64,000 bases of DNA from Syntrophaceae bacterium UBA6078 (GCA_002428735.1 DIXO01000003.1:1-64000); one strand, 5' to 3'; positions 43,026-52,393 are shown, counted from the first letter of the stretch. A program made the numbers and translations. Notes: generated by a model from the sequence alone, not told the origin.

Positions 43026-43042
43026 ATGGCATGTGGCTTGCT
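43026..43042 (+). promoter_or_regulatory. sigma54 promoter of torF
   Basis: ATGGCATGTGGCTTGCT has the fixed GG and GC at the right spacing and three mismatches to YTGGCACGRNNNTTGCW. The leader is about 36 bases to the ATG. Confidence 0.65.
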
Positions 43043-43088
43043 GTACCAGAATATCATCAATCTGATTGTGACGAGGAGGATACACAAC

Positions 43089-43904
43089 ATGCAGCTCAAA
43101 CGTACAGTCGTCCGACTTGCTGTCATTGTTTCCCTTATTCCGGTGCTATCACTGGGGGTCTTTACGGGGATGAACGCCCATGCCGAAGAGGAACGGCCAA
43201 CCGCGTCCGCCGATGTGGGGATCCTCAGCAAATATGTCTGGCGCGGGGAGGAACTCAGCAAGGATAGCATCGTCGTTCAGCCCTCGTTAACTGTCGGCTA
43301 CCGGGGCGTCAGCGTGAACCTGTGGGGCAATCTGGATACGGATGTTTATGACGGCGCCTATACGGATAAGGCAAAATGGACTGAGACGGATTTTACCATT
43401 GGGTATGACAGGAGTTTCGGCCTCGTGGGAGTAGGTCTGGGATACATCTATTACGCCCTGGACGGCACCGTTGATTCCCAGGAATTCTATGTGAGCCTCG
43501 GTCTGGATAGCATCGCCACACCAACCCTTACCATCTACAAAGAGGTGACAGGCGCTCTCAAGGGGTGGTATGTCGCCCTGCAGGTGTCCCACTCTTTTGA
43601 ACTCCCGAAGGCAATCAGCCTCGACCTTGCGGCATCCGCCGGGTATTATTATTCCGATAATGAGAGTTACGTTGAGTACACCGACGGCCTTACGGCAACA
43701 GCAGAGCCGTTCAGAGATTTCAAGGACGGTCTGATTTCTGTGGGGCTCACCATACCCCTCGATAGATACATCTCAATCATCCCCGTCATCGCCTACTCGT
43801 TTCCTCTGACGGATCGAGCAGACAATTTTATTGCCGGAAGCAGTACCAAAAGCGATCATTCAGACTTTTTCTATGGAGGCATTACCCTATCCATGTCTTT
43901 CTGA
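43089..43904 (+). CDS. TorF-family putative porin
   Basis: A 271-residue outer-membrane beta-barrel precursor. The signal peptide has a basic start and a hydrophobic core (VVRLAVIVSLIPVLSLGV), with likely cleavage after NAHA near residue 35. The mature start SADVGILSKYVWRGEELSKD is the TorF (Gcw_chp) signature, and the chain ends in Phe (LSMSF), as outer-membrane barrels do. ATG 43089 has GAGGAGG ten bases upstream. Expression from a sigma54 promoter with the shared palindrome suggests import of a nitrogen compound; the substrate is not visible. Confidence 0.8.
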   Translation: MQLKRTVVRLAVIVSLIPVLSLGVFTGMNAHAEEERPTASADVGILSKYVWRGEELSKDSIVVQPSLTVGYRGVSVNLWGNLDTDVYDGAYTDKAKWTETDFTIGYDRSFGLVGVGLGYIYYALDGTVDSQEFYVSLGLDSIATPTLTIYKEVTGALKGWYVALQVSHSFELPKAISLDLAASAGYYYSDNESYVEYTDGLTATAEPFRDFKDGLISVGLTIPLDRYISIIPVIAYSFPLTDRADNFIAGSSTKSDHSDFFYGGITLSMSF

Positions 43905-44205
43905 AAACATTGAAGAATCCGCAAGAAACAGTATTGTCATAATCCGTATACGCCATCGCCGGGGACGAAAAACTCGGATCTCTCGCCTCCGGCATCTGCA
44001 AATGGAAGCTCTCCCGTCCCGGATTACGTTGACAACCACCCCCCTCACCTTCCGCAGTAAACGGCTGCCGTGCTTTGATTATTTATCTATTTAATATCAT
44101 TAGTATTAGTTATAAATAGGTCACTTTTTCCTTGACATCCCATCCTCCTTTCTTTATTTTAGGGGTGCAGAAGCAAGAAGGACTGATGGATTACGTGAGG
44201 TTGTT
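43905..44205. other. intergenic region with AT-rich promoter stretch
   Basis: No gene or RNA seen. The right half (44085-44165) is strongly AT-rich and contains the promoter at 44132-44160. Confidence 0.5.
44132..44160 (+). promoter_or_regulatory. sigma70 promoter of the lytic transglycosylase
   Basis: Perfect TTGACA (44132-44137), 17-bp spacer, TATTTT (44155-44160), preceded by AT-rich sequence resembling an UP element. Confidence 0.55.
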
Positions 44206-44814
44206 ATGAGTGAGGAAGTGCCCTTACAGCGGCAAGTGGCTCTGAGGTGGTGGGGATTATTCATCGCGGGAGCGTTCATGCTTGCCATAATGCCGAGCCT
44301 GCTTGCCCACTATCGCTCCATGCAGGCTGAAGGGGGGTTCTTCCCTCTTTCGGTTCTCCTCCAGCCATCCGAGCAATCGGCTCCAAAGCCGTTGTCCGTA
44401 ACTCCCTCGAAGGCCGACCCCTTTTTCCGCTCGATCATACATGAGGCGTCCGCCCGCTATGGTATCGAGGCTGAACTCATCCAGGCCATTATCATGGCGG
44501 AATCGAGTTACAATCCCCGAGCCGTCTCAAAGCGGGGAGCGCAGGGACTCATGCAGCTCATGCCGTCAACGGCAAAGGCCCTTGGCGTGGAGGACAGCTT
44601 CAATCCCGAGCACAATATTCATGGCGGCGTCAGATACTTCAAGTATCTCCTTGACCGGTTCGAAGGGGACGTGAAAATGGCCCTCGCCGCATACAACGCG
44701 GGGAGCAGCAGGGTCAGGGAGTATCAGGGAATCCCGCCGTTTAAAGCAACACAATATTATATCGACCGCGTTTTTTCCTATTACAATCTATACAAGAAAG
44801 CGAACAGCGCGTAG
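44206..44814 (+). CDS. membrane-anchored lytic transglycosylase (SLT domain)
   Basis: A 202-residue murein lytic transglycosylase. One N-terminal membrane segment at ~14-34 anchors it to the inner membrane. The SLT domain spans ~75-195. The catalytic Glu is in IIMAESSYNPRAVSKRGAQG near residue 103, followed by GLMQLMPSTAKALGV, NIHGGVRYF and ALAAYNAGSSRV. It cleaves peptidoglycan with 1,6-anhydro product formation. It is a single gene that converges on mipA. Confidence 0.88.
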   Translation: MSEEVPLQRQVALRWWGLFIAGAFMLAIMPSLLAHYRSMQAEGGFFPLSVLLQPSEQSAPKPLSVTPSKADPFFRSIIHEASARYGIEAELIQAIIMAESSYNPRAVSKRGAQGLMQLMPSTAKALGVEDSFNPEHNIHGGVRYFKYLLDRFEGDVKMALAAYNAGSSRVREYQGIPPFKATQYYIDRVFSYYNLYKKANSA

Positions 44815-44859
44815 CGCCGTCGTCTTCCCCGACTTGCAGAGAACTCTTCTTACTTCCGG

Positions 44860-45738
44860 TTAGAACATATACGAGACACCGATACTGATACCGTATTGAT
44901 TCTCATTCTTCACCACGGGGCTATCGCCTGCATCGCCGACAAGCCGGTCATACCCTGCACCGGCCAGAATCCCCCAGTGCCGGTCCAGTCTGTGGATTGC
45001 CATCATGTGAAACCCGACTGATTTAAAGCCGCCCGCCGCATCATAAACCGGCAGGCCGGATCGCGTGGACTGGCCCGGTGAGATGCCGAAATACTCCTCC
45101 ATATAATCAGAACTCGCATAGGTTGTGCGGATTGAAGACTTCAGAATCGTTTTGTCCGCTACGTGCAGATCATGCCCGAGGCCGAGATGGACCTGGAAAC
45201 CGGTGCCGTGACCGGTGAACTGTTCCTCATAGCGCGCTCGAAGGTTCACTTCCCCTGCCGCCCATTCGAATAACAGATTGGCGGTTGCTCCATCGTCGAT
45301 ATCGCCCAGTCCTCTCAGGTCGCTGGAATCGTCCTCTTCCCGCCCGAAGGTATACCCCACGGCCAGACCGATCTTACAGTCATTGCGATTCCATATGTAG
45401 ACCCCCGCGCCCGTGCGCGCATGTAAAAAAAACGTCTCGCCCACGGTAACGTCGATGAGGGGAAACGCTCTCAATTCGTAATCATCGGACCCCTCATAGG
45501 CAGGCTTATGGATACCCAGCGCGCCGATACGGACAGACCAGTCTTTTCCTTGAACGGAGCGACTGCCCTGTTCATCAAATGGTGCGGCATTCGCCGTCCG
45601 ACCACAGGCAATACAGGTCATCCCTATGAAACAAAGAACGACGAGCGTGCGGCGCACGCTCGTCGGTTTTGTGGCTGATCCGAAGTGCTTAACCCTCCCG
45701 CGGTCCACGGCTTGGCCGGGTGGCACAATGGCTGGCAT
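44860..45738 (-). CDS. MipA/OmpV-family outer-membrane protein
   Basis: A beta-barrel precursor with an MipA/OmpV-type mature region: VRIGALGIHKPAYEGSDDYELRAFP at its start and a C-terminal Phe (GVSYMF). The hydrophobic signal core TLVVLCFIGMTCIACG lies near residues 32-47, so the first ~27 residues from ATG 45738 form an unusually long n-region; the true start may be later (GTG 45708 or 45657). A perfect 13-bp palindrome (45639-45665) covers codons for TSVRRTLVV. It begins three bases after the TolC-like gene, so it ends the tetR-RND operon unless the palindrome stops transcription. Confidence 0.75.
   Translation of the reverse strand: MPAIVPPGQAVDRGRVKHFGSATKPTSVRRTLVVLCFIGMTCIACGRTANAAPFDEQGSRSVQGKDWSVRIGALGIHKPAYEGSDDYELRAFPLIDVTVGETFFLHARTGAGVYIWNRNDCKIGLAVGYTFGREEDDSSDLRGLGDIDDGATANLLFEWAAGEVNLRARYEEQFTGHGTGFQVHLGLGHDLHVADKTILKSSIRTTYASSDYMEEYFGISPGQSTRSGLPVYDAAGGFKSVGFHMMAIHRLDRHWGILAGAGYDRLVGDAGDSPVVKNENQYGISIGVSYMF
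45639..45665. repeat. 13-bp perfect palindrome at the mipA start region
   Basis: CGACGAGCGTGCG and CGCACGCTCGTCG flank a single base. On the minus strand TTCTTTG follows, and on the plus strand GTTTTG. It could end the efflux operon, or control mipA, whose signal-peptide codons it overlaps. Confidence 0.6.
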
Positions 45739-45741
45739 CCC

Positions 45742-47148
45742 TCAGTCGCCCCCACCCAATACCGCATACAGTCTCACGGAACTGGTCAGTCGTGCCAGTT
45801 GGAGGGTGATCAGCCCCTGCTTGGCTCCATAGAGGGACCGATGGGCGTCCAGGACGCTCAAATAACTGTCGACTCCCATCTCATATCGCTTATTGGAGAG
45901 ACGATACGCCTCCGCCACGGCGTCCACCAGAGACTGCTGGGCCGATACCTGCCGGTCTACCGTGCCGCGCACGGCAAGGGCATCCGCCACCTCCCGGAAG
46001 GCGCCCTGAATCGCTTTTTCATACTGGGTCAGGACAATTTCGCGCTCCGCTCTGCTGACCCGCAGCGCTGCCCAGGTACGGGCGTCGAAAATCGGCATGG
46101 TGATCTTCGGCGCAAAGACCCAGGTGGCCGAACCGGAGCCGAACAGACCGGACAGCTCGGCGCTCGCGGTTCCCACCGTTGTGGTCAAGGAGATACGGGG
46201 GAAAAGGGCGGCCCGGGCCGCACCGATAGATGCGTAGGCCCCCTTGAGCCGGTGTTCCGCCGCCATGATGTCGGGACGCCTGAGCAATACCTCGGATGAC
46301 AGCCCGGGAGCAGTGTCTTCGGGAGGAGTCACGCTGCCGAGATCCTCCGGCAGGAGGTCCTCGCCCACCGGAGATCCGGCAAGGAGATCAAGCGCGTTCC
46401 GGTCCTGCGCCGTCAGCCGCGTGTAGAGGGCGACATCCCCCAGAGCCGCGTCAACCTGCGTTTGCGCCCGGCGCAGATCCAGCTCGGTCGCCAGCCCGAC
46501 GTCATACCGCTTTTGAATCAACGCGTAGGCGGCCTTTTGGGCATCGAGAGTGGACTGGGCCAGTCCGAGGTTTCCCCGGTCAGCCGCCAGGGCCAGATAC
46601 GCGCCGACAACCGAGGATATGAGCGATATCTGCGTGCTTCGGCGGGCCTGTTCCGTGGCGAGGTACTCCTGGAGCGCCTGTTCTTCCAGATTGCGGAGGC
46701 GGCCGAAAAAGTCGATCTCCCAGGACGTAACCCCGAGATCGACACTGTACTGTTCCTTCGTTATGGATTTCCCGGTCGTGGAAAGATCGCCGGGGACCCG
46801 TTCCTTTCGCCCGCTGCCCGTGGCATTGACCGAGGGAAACAGCTCAGCCCGCTGCACGCCGTACAGGGCCCTGACCTTTTCGACATTCAGGGCGGCGAGG
46901 CGCAGATCGCGGTTGTTGTCCAGGGCCGTCCTGATGATCGCTTGAAGCCGGGGATCAGTGAAAAGATCCGTCCACTTCAGCACCCGGGCTTCGGGCGCGC
47001 CGGGCGCCTCCCGGAGACTGTCGTAGGCCTCCCCCTGCGGCCAGTCAACGGGGACGGGGGCTTGGGGCTTCACATATTCAGGCGCCAGGGAGCAGCCTCC
47101 CAGAAACAATCCCATCACAATCAGCAGAAACAGCAGCCTTCTTTTCAT
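45742..47148 (-). CDS. RND efflux outer-membrane lipoprotein (NodT/OprM family)
   Basis: A TolC-like channel of 468 residues. ATG 47148 (AGGA eight bases upstream) gives a lipoprotein signal MKRRLLFLLIVMGLFLGGCS with the lipobox LGGC. Two OEP repeats follow, with WTDLFTDPRLQAIIRTALDNNRDLRLA in the first and RRPDIMAAEHRLKGAYASIGAARAALFP in the second. It forms the outer-membrane duct for the adjacent RND pump. It starts four bases after the pump gene ends. Confidence 0.92.
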   Translation of the reverse strand: MKRRLLFLLIVMGLFLGGCSLAPEYVKPQAPVPVDWPQGEAYDSLREAPGAPEARVLKWTDLFTDPRLQAIIRTALDNNRDLRLAALNVEKVRALYGVQRAELFPSVNATGSGRKERVPGDLSTTGKSITKEQYSVDLGVTSWEIDFFGRLRNLEEQALQEYLATEQARRSTQISLISSVVGAYLALAADRGNLGLAQSTLDAQKAAYALIQKRYDVGLATELDLRRAQTQVDAALGDVALYTRLTAQDRNALDLLAGSPVGEDLLPEDLGSVTPPEDTAPGLSSEVLLRRPDIMAAEHRLKGAYASIGAARAALFPRISLTTTVGTASAELSGLFGSGSATWVFAPKITMPIFDARTWAALRVSRAEREIVLTQYEKAIQGAFREVADALAVRGTVDRQVSAQQSLVDAVAEAYRLSNKRYEMGVDSYLSVLDAHRSLYGAKQGLITLQLARLTSSVRLYAVLGGGD

Positions 47149-47152
47149 ATCG

Positions 47153-50100
47153 TCAATCCTCAGAGGGTTCTGCATCGGTTGTTTCGACAGATGCACCTTT
47201 CCGTTGCCTGCCGAACAGCTTTTCAATCAACACATAAAAGAGAGGGACAAAGATAACGACCAGGACCGTTGCCGTGACCATCCCCCCCAGCACGCTGGTG
47301 CCGATGGCGTTCATGGCTCCCGCGCCTGCTCCGGTACTGACGGCAAGGGGGAGGACCCCGAAACCGAAGGCCAGCGAGGTCATGATGATCGGACGAAAAC
47401 GCAGTTTCGCCCCCTCCAGGGTGGCCTCCACCAGCCCCATCCCCTGCTTCAGTCCATCCTTGGCAAACTGTACGATCAGAATGGCGTTCTTGGTGGCGAG
47501 ACCCAGGGTGGTGAGGAGACCGATCTGGAAATAGACGTCATTGGCCAGCCCCCGCGCGCTTGTGGCGATAATCCCGCCGATGACCCCCAGCGGCAGAATC
47601 AGCAGTATCGAGATAGGGATAGTCCAGCTCTCGTAGAGCGCCGCCAGACAGAGGAAGATCACAAAAATGGAAAATGCGTACAGGAGCGGCGCCTGGGAAC
47701 TCGACATCTTTTCCTGAAATGAAAGCCCCGCCCAGTCAAATCCGACGCCCCTGGGGAGTTTGCCCATGATCTCTTCCATCGCCTGCATGGCCTCCCCCGA
47801 ACTTATTCCCGGCGCCGGTTCCCCCCAGATATTAATGGCAGGAAACCCGTTGAAACGGGCGAGTCGGGGCGAACCGGAGGTCCAGCGGCCTGAAGCGAAA
47901 GAGGAGAACGGGACCATCCTGCCTGCCGTATTGCGAACATAGAGTTTATTCAAATCTTTGGGAAGCATGCGGTAGGGGGCATCCGCCTGCACATACGCCC
48001 GTTTGACCCGTCCGCTCTTGATAAAATCATTGACATAGGCGCTGCCGAAGGCCGCCGCAATGGTGTTGTGGATGGAGGTAATGGGAACCCCCAGGGCACC
48101 CGCCTTCTCCCAGTCCACATGGATACGGTATTGAGGCACGTCATTCATGCTGTTGGGACGAACGGCAACCAATCGCGGGTCCTGGGCTGCCAGCGTGAGG
48201 AGCTGATATTGCAGTTCCATAAGTTTTTCATGTCCAAGTCCGCCGCGGTCGAGGAATTGGAAATCAAACCCCTTTGCGATACCCAGTTCAACAACGGGAG
48301 GCGGGGGGAAGACAAAGATCTGCGCGCCCCGGATAGTCGAAAGGGCCATCGTTGCCCGCTGGGCGACGGCCTTGACCCTGAGGTCCTCCCGATCACGCAG
48401 CTCCCAGTCCTTCATCTTGATGAACACCATACCGTTGTTCTGAGCCCTTCCGGAAAAACCGTACCCGGAGAGAACCATGGCGGACTCCACCGCCTCTTTT
48501 TCGTTTTCCATGAAATATCGTTCAATCTGCCGGGCCTCCGCCTGGGTCTGCTCCAGCGTGGAACCGCTGGGGAGGATCATCTGGGCGAGCAGGCCTCCCT
48601 GATCTTCGTCGGGCAGATATGCGGTGGGCATGCGAAGATAGAGGACCCCCATGACGACGACAATGACCAGGAAAACGGCCAGGTAGCGTTTTTTCCGGGA
48701 AAGAGAGTGACCGACCAGGTTCACATAGATGCGCCGGAAGCGGAAAAAGACGCGGTTGAACCATCTGAAAAAGGGGCGCAGGAAAAAGATGGCGTTTTCC
48801 GCTTCCCGGCCCTTGGCCACGGGCTTGAGGAGTGAGGCGCACAGAACCGGCGTCAGGATCAACGCCACAACCACCGACAGGAGCATGGCGGCGATAATGG
48901 TGATGGAAAACTGGCGGTAGATCACCCCGGTGGAGCCGGGAAAGAAGGCCATGGGCCCGAAGACGGCGGAGAGGACCAGACCGATGCCGATCAGGGCGCT
49001 GGTGATCTGTTCCATGGATTTGGCGGTGGCCTCCCGGGGCGGGAGCCCTTCCTCGGCCATGATGCGCTCCACATTTTCCACCACCACGATGGCATCGTCC
49101 ACCAGAAGACCGATGGCAAGCACCATGGCGAACATGGTGAGCATGTTGATGGAAAAACCGAAAAAGCTCAGCATCGCGAAGGTTCCGAGGAGGACCACGG
49201 GGACCGCAATGGTCGGGATCAGGGTGGCCCGCATGTTGCCCAGGAAGAGCAACATGATCAAAAAGACGAGCAGGATCGCCTCAAAGAGTGTCTTCACCAC
49301 CTCCTTGATGGCCACTTTGATGAAGAGGGTGGAGTCGTTGGGATAGACGACCTTCAGGCCTTCAGGGAAAAAACGACTCATCTCGGCCATCTTCGCCTTG
49401 ACGGCCTCGGCCGTGTCGAGGGCGTTCGCCCCCGCGGCCTGCCGGATGGCAATTCCCGTTGTGGGCAGGCCGTTGTAGTAGCTTTCGATATCAGACAGCT
49501 CGGTTCCCAGTTCGATCCGGCTCACATCGCCCACACGCACGATGGAACCGTCCGGGTTGATCCGGATGGGAACAGAGGCAAACTCGTCAGGCGTTCTCAG
49601 CATGTTCTGGACGATGATGGAAGCGTTCAGGCGCTGCCCCTCGACCGCGGGCGTGCCGCCGAACTGGCCCGCCGAAACCTCCACATTGTAGGCCCTGAGC
49701 GCCGCGATCACATCCTCCGTCGTGAGCCGGTAATCCCTCAGCCGGTCGGGATTGACCCAGATGCGCATGGCATATTCCGCGCCGAAGACCTCCACCTCGC
49801 CCACCCCCGGCACCCGGGCGAGAACACTCTCCAGATTGGTGATGGCAAAGTCCGACAGGTCCGTTTTGTCCATGCTGCCGTCTTCCGAGATGAGCCCGAC
49901 GATCATCAGGTAATTCCGGGTCGATTTGGCGACCTCGACTCCCCGGGTCCTGACCACCTCCGGCAGGCTCGACATGGCGAGTTGCAGTTTGTTCTGCACC
50001 TGGGTCCAGGCGATATCGGGATCGGTTCCCGCCTTAAAGGTCAACTCTATCCGGGACATCCCCGCAGAATCGCTGGTGGCCGACATGTACAGCAGGTTGT

Positions 50101-50320
50101 CAAAGCCGGTCATCTTCTGCTCGATGATCTGGGTGACGCTGTTCTCCACGGTCTCCGCCGAAGCCCCCGGATAGGTGGAGTACATGGCGATGGAGGGCGG
50201 CGCGATGGGGGGATACTGGGATATGGGGAGATTGTAGATGGCAAGACCACCCGCGGCCATAATGACTATGGCGATGACCCAGGCAAAAACCGGACGTTTG
50301 AGAAAGAATTTAGAAAGCAT
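47153..50320 (-). CDS. RND multidrug efflux pump (AcrB/MexB, HAE1 family)
   Basis: A 1055-residue inner-membrane proton/drug antiporter of normal length. The N-terminal membrane helix starts FFLKRPVFAWVIAIVIM. Periplasmic porter domains are duplicated. The proton-relay Asp pair lies in the helix containing GLLVDDAIVVVENVERIMAEEG near residue 408. A large hydrophobic block follows SLSRKKRYLAVFLV, and the last helices include GLATKNAILIVQFAKD. It works with the membrane fusion protein upstream and OprM-like protein downstream. Confidence 0.96.
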   Translation of the reverse strand: MLSKFFLKRPVFAWVIAIVIMAAGGLAIYNLPISQYPPIAPPSIAMYSTYPGASAETVENSVTQIIEQKMTGFDNLLYMSATSDSAGMSRIELTFKAGTDPDIAWTQVQNKLQLAMSSLPEVVRTRGVEVAKSTRNYLMIVGLISEDGSMDKTDLSDFAITNLESVLARVPGVGEVEVFGAEYAMRIWVNPDRLRDYRLTTEDVIAALRAYNVEVSAGQFGGTPAVEGQRLNASIIVQNMLRTPDEFASVPIRINPDGSIVRVGDVSRIELGTELSDIESYYNGLPTTGIAIRQAAGANALDTAEAVKAKMAEMSRFFPEGLKVVYPNDSTLFIKVAIKEVVKTLFEAILLVFLIMLLFLGNMRATLIPTIAVPVVLLGTFAMLSFFGFSINMLTMFAMVLAIGLLVDDAIVVVENVERIMAEEGLPPREATAKSMEQITSALIGIGLVLSAVFGPMAFFPGSTGVIYRQFSITIIAAMLLSVVVALILTPVLCASLLKPVAKGREAENAIFFLRPFFRWFNRVFFRFRRIYVNLVGHSLSRKKRYLAVFLVIVVVMGVLYLRMPTAYLPDEDQGGLLAQMILPSGSTLEQTQAEARQIERYFMENEKEAVESAMVLSGYGFSGRAQNNGMVFIKMKDWELRDREDLRVKAVAQRATMALSTIRGAQIFVFPPPPVVELGIAKGFDFQFLDRGGLGHEKLMELQYQLLTLAAQDPRLVAVRPNSMNDVPQYRIHVDWEKAGALGVPITSIHNTIAAAFGSAYVNDFIKSGRVKRAYVQADAPYRMLPKDLNKLYVRNTAGRMVPFSSFASGRWTSGSPRLARFNGFPAINIWGEPAPGISSGEAMQAMEEIMGKLPRGVGFDWAGLSFQEKMSSSQAPLLYAFSIFVIFLCLAALYESWTIPISILLILPLGVIGGIIATSARGLANDVYFQIGLLTTLGLATKNAILIVQFAKDGLKQGMGLVEATLEGAKLRFRPIIMTSLAFGFGVLPLAVSTGAGAGAMNAIGTSVLGGMVTATVLVVIFVPLFYVLIEKLFGRQRKGASVETTDAEPSED

Positions 50321-50332
50321 CGGGCTCCTCCG

Positions 50333-51541
50333 TCAGTTCGATGGCGCGGCTGGTCCGGCGGCGGCCGCTTCTGGAGTGTTTCCGGCGGCTTCGGCTGAAG
50401 CCACCGTTTTTACGGGTACCCCCGGGCGTATCTTCTGCATCCCCTCCACGATGACCCGATCACCGGGGGAAAGACCCGCTGTCACCAGCCACTGGTTTCC
50501 CATGGCACGGTCGATGGTCACCGGGCGCATCTGTGCCGCACCATCAGCGCCGACGATCAACACGAAGGGGTTCCCCTTGTGATCGCGCGAGACGGCCTGC
50601 TGAGGCACCAGAAGCGCTTTGGGATTGACCCCTTCTTCCACGACGGCCCGGACGAACATCCCCGGAAGAAGGACGCCTTCGGGATTGGGGAATACAACGC
50701 GCAGCGTGACGGTTCCCGTCGTTGGATCCACCGTGACGTCGCGGAACTGTAACGTGCCTTCCAGGGGGTACTTGGTCCCGTCTTCCAGGATCAGCTTCAC
50801 CTTTTTCTGCCCCGCCCCGCTCTGGTCCAGCATGCCGGACTCGAGCCGCCGCTGCAACCGCAACAGATCTGTCGTGGACTGGGGCACATCTATGTACAGG
50901 GGATCCAACTGTTGAATGGTCGCAAGCGCCAGAGGCTGATATGCCGTCACCAGGGCCCCCTCGGTGACGCTGGAGCGTCCGATGCGGCCCGAGATGGGAG
51001 CTGTAATCCGGGTATATGTCAGATTGATGCGCGCCTCCTCGCGCATGGCTTTCCAATAGGCGATGTCGGCCTCGGTCTGTTTCAGAACTGCCGCCGCGTC
51101 GTCGTAATCCTGCCGGCTCACGGCTTTATGGACAAGCAGTTCCCGGAAGCGTTCCTCCCTCGCTCGGGTTGCGAGAAGATTGGCCTCGGATCTCCTGAGC
51201 GCCGCCTCGGCATTGTCGAGCGCTACCTGAAAGGGAGCGGGGTCGATCTGATAGAGGATCTGGCCTGCCTTGACATCAGACCCTTCCGTAAACTGACGCT
51301 TCTGTATGAGGCCGCTCACCTGGGGGCGGATTTCCGCCACGCGGAAGGCGGATGTCCGACCCGGCAGCTCAGAAGTAAGGACGATCTCGCGCGCGCCAAT
51401 CGTCACAACGCCGACTTCCGGCACCGGGGGAGGAGGGGGCTGCTGCCGGCTGTCACAGCTCCACAGGAAAAGACACAACGGCAGAGCAAGGGCAGCCATG
51501 CCCTTCTGAAGTGTTCCAACGATATTCCTCTTGGACTGCAT
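50333..51541 (-). CDS. RND efflux membrane fusion protein (AcrA/MexA family)
   Basis: A 402-residue periplasmic adaptor with a lipoprotein signal (ALALPLCLFLWSCD, lipobox Cys near residue 29) and a Pro-rich stretch after it. It has lipoyl half-motifs ELPGRTSAFRVAEIRPQVSGLIQKRQF and ITAPISGRIGRSSVTEGALV, a coiled-coil hairpin between them, and a C-terminal beta-barrel. The ATG 51541 overlaps the tetR stop (TGATG), with GGAGAG upstream. Confidence 0.95.
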   Translation of the reverse strand: MQSKRNIVGTLQKGMAALALPLCLFLWSCDSRQQPPPPPVPEVGVVTIGAREIVLTSELPGRTSAFRVAEIRPQVSGLIQKRQFTEGSDVKAGQILYQIDPAPFQVALDNAEAALRRSEANLLATRAREERFRELLVHKAVSRQDYDDAAAVLKQTEADIAYWKAMREEARINLTYTRITAPISGRIGRSSVTEGALVTAYQPLALATIQQLDPLYIDVPQSTTDLLRLQRRLESGMLDQSGAGQKKVKLILEDGTKYPLEGTLQFRDVTVDPTTGTVTLRVVFPNPEGVLLPGMFVRAVVEEGVNPKALLVPQQAVSRDHKGNPFVLIVGADGAAQMRPVTIDRAMGNQWLVTAGLSPGDRVIVEGMQKIRPGVPVKTVASAEAAGNTPEAAAAGPAAPSN

Positions 51542-52155
51542 CAAACTCTCCTTTTCAATCCGTTCATAAATATATCCGTCACCTGCTGTGCGTCTTTTTC
51601 GACGCCCCCGTAATCGCCGCCATGGATACGCTGCATCACCATTCCTATATTGGCCTCAATAAACATGGCGGCGGCTTTTAACGAATCCAGGGGGGCAAAC
51701 TGGCCCCGCCGGACTCCTTCGTCCAGGACGGCGGCCACCTGCCGCACAGAGGTTCGGTAACGCTCATCGGTATAACGATGTTTCTCGGAATACGTCTTTT
51801 CCCGATCGTAATAGAGAATACGGATCAGATCCTGGTGCTCGTCGAAGAACCGCAAATGGCAGAGAGAAAATTCCTCCAGCTTTGCGTCGGGAGCGGAATC
51901 GCCGGTCAACAAAGCGGACAGTTCAACGACAAGGGGCTCAAGGCTCGCATCGAGGGCCGCGTACAGTACCTCTTCCTTGTTCTTGAAATAGACGTACAGT
52001 GTTCCCTTCGCGACCCCCGCCTCAGTCGCCACCCGGTCCATGGTCAAGCTCTGTATCCCGTCCCGTATCAAGAGCGCGGTGACCGCATCGAGAATCCCCT
52101 GCCGTGTGAGGGTCTCCAGGGCCTTTTTTCGTTCTTGCTTCTTATCGCCATCCAT
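51541..52155 (-). CDS. TetR-family repressor of the efflux operon
   Basis: A 204-residue TetR/AcrR-type regulator. The N-terminal HTH (ILDAVTALLIRDGIQSLTMDRVATEAGVAKGTLYVYFKNKEEVLYA) ends near residue 63, and the C-terminal ligand domain is typical in length. It is the first gene of the operon tetR-MFP-RND-OprM(-mipA). The usual model is drug-relieved repression of its own operon; a candidate operator is at 52180-52194. Confidence 0.9.
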   Translation of the reverse strand: MDGDKKQERKKALETLTRQGILDAVTALLIRDGIQSLTMDRVATEAGVAKGTLYVYFKNKEEVLYAALDASLEPLVVELSALLTGDSAPDAKLEEFSLCHLRFFDEHQDLIRILYYDREKTYSEKHRYTDERYRTSVRQVAAVLDEGVRRGQFAPLDSLKAAAMFIEANIGMVMQRIHGGDYGGVEKDAQQVTDIFMNGLKRRV

Positions 52156-52179
52156 GCTAGAAACTGTTCCGTCATTTTT

Positions 52180-52222
52180 TGAACTGGTCGGTCACTCTAT
52201 AGCGCGCGAATTGTGTTGTCAA
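52180..52222 (-). promoter_or_regulatory. promoter and candidate operator of the tetR-efflux operon
   Basis: Minus strand TTGACA (52217-52222) with TAGAGT (52194-52199) at 17 bp or TATAGA (52196-52201) at 15 bp. TGAACTGGTCGGTCA on the plus strand (52180-52194) is an imperfect palindrome of the kind bound by TetR proteins, touching the -10 region. Confidence 0.45.
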
Positions 52223-52393
52223 GTATTTTTACAGCCGCTTCGTGTTGTGCGCCGGTAATTGCGGTCTCCGTTCACCGGTCCCGGATCGAACACGGCGGGG
52301 CGTTCCCCATCGGTCTTCTCCTTATCAGGGCGGGCGCTCTCACGGCGCTCTATCCGAATTAACAGACATAAGCCGTGAGAACGATATATTTTC

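Larger units (their letters stand above)
42719..43088. other. intergenic region with nitrogen-control elements
   Basis: No gene supported. It contains the hisF terminator (42721-42742), the TACA-N4-TGTA palindrome (42927-42938) and the sigma54 promoter (43026-43042) of torF. Small minus-strand frames here have no known match. Confidence 0.6.
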
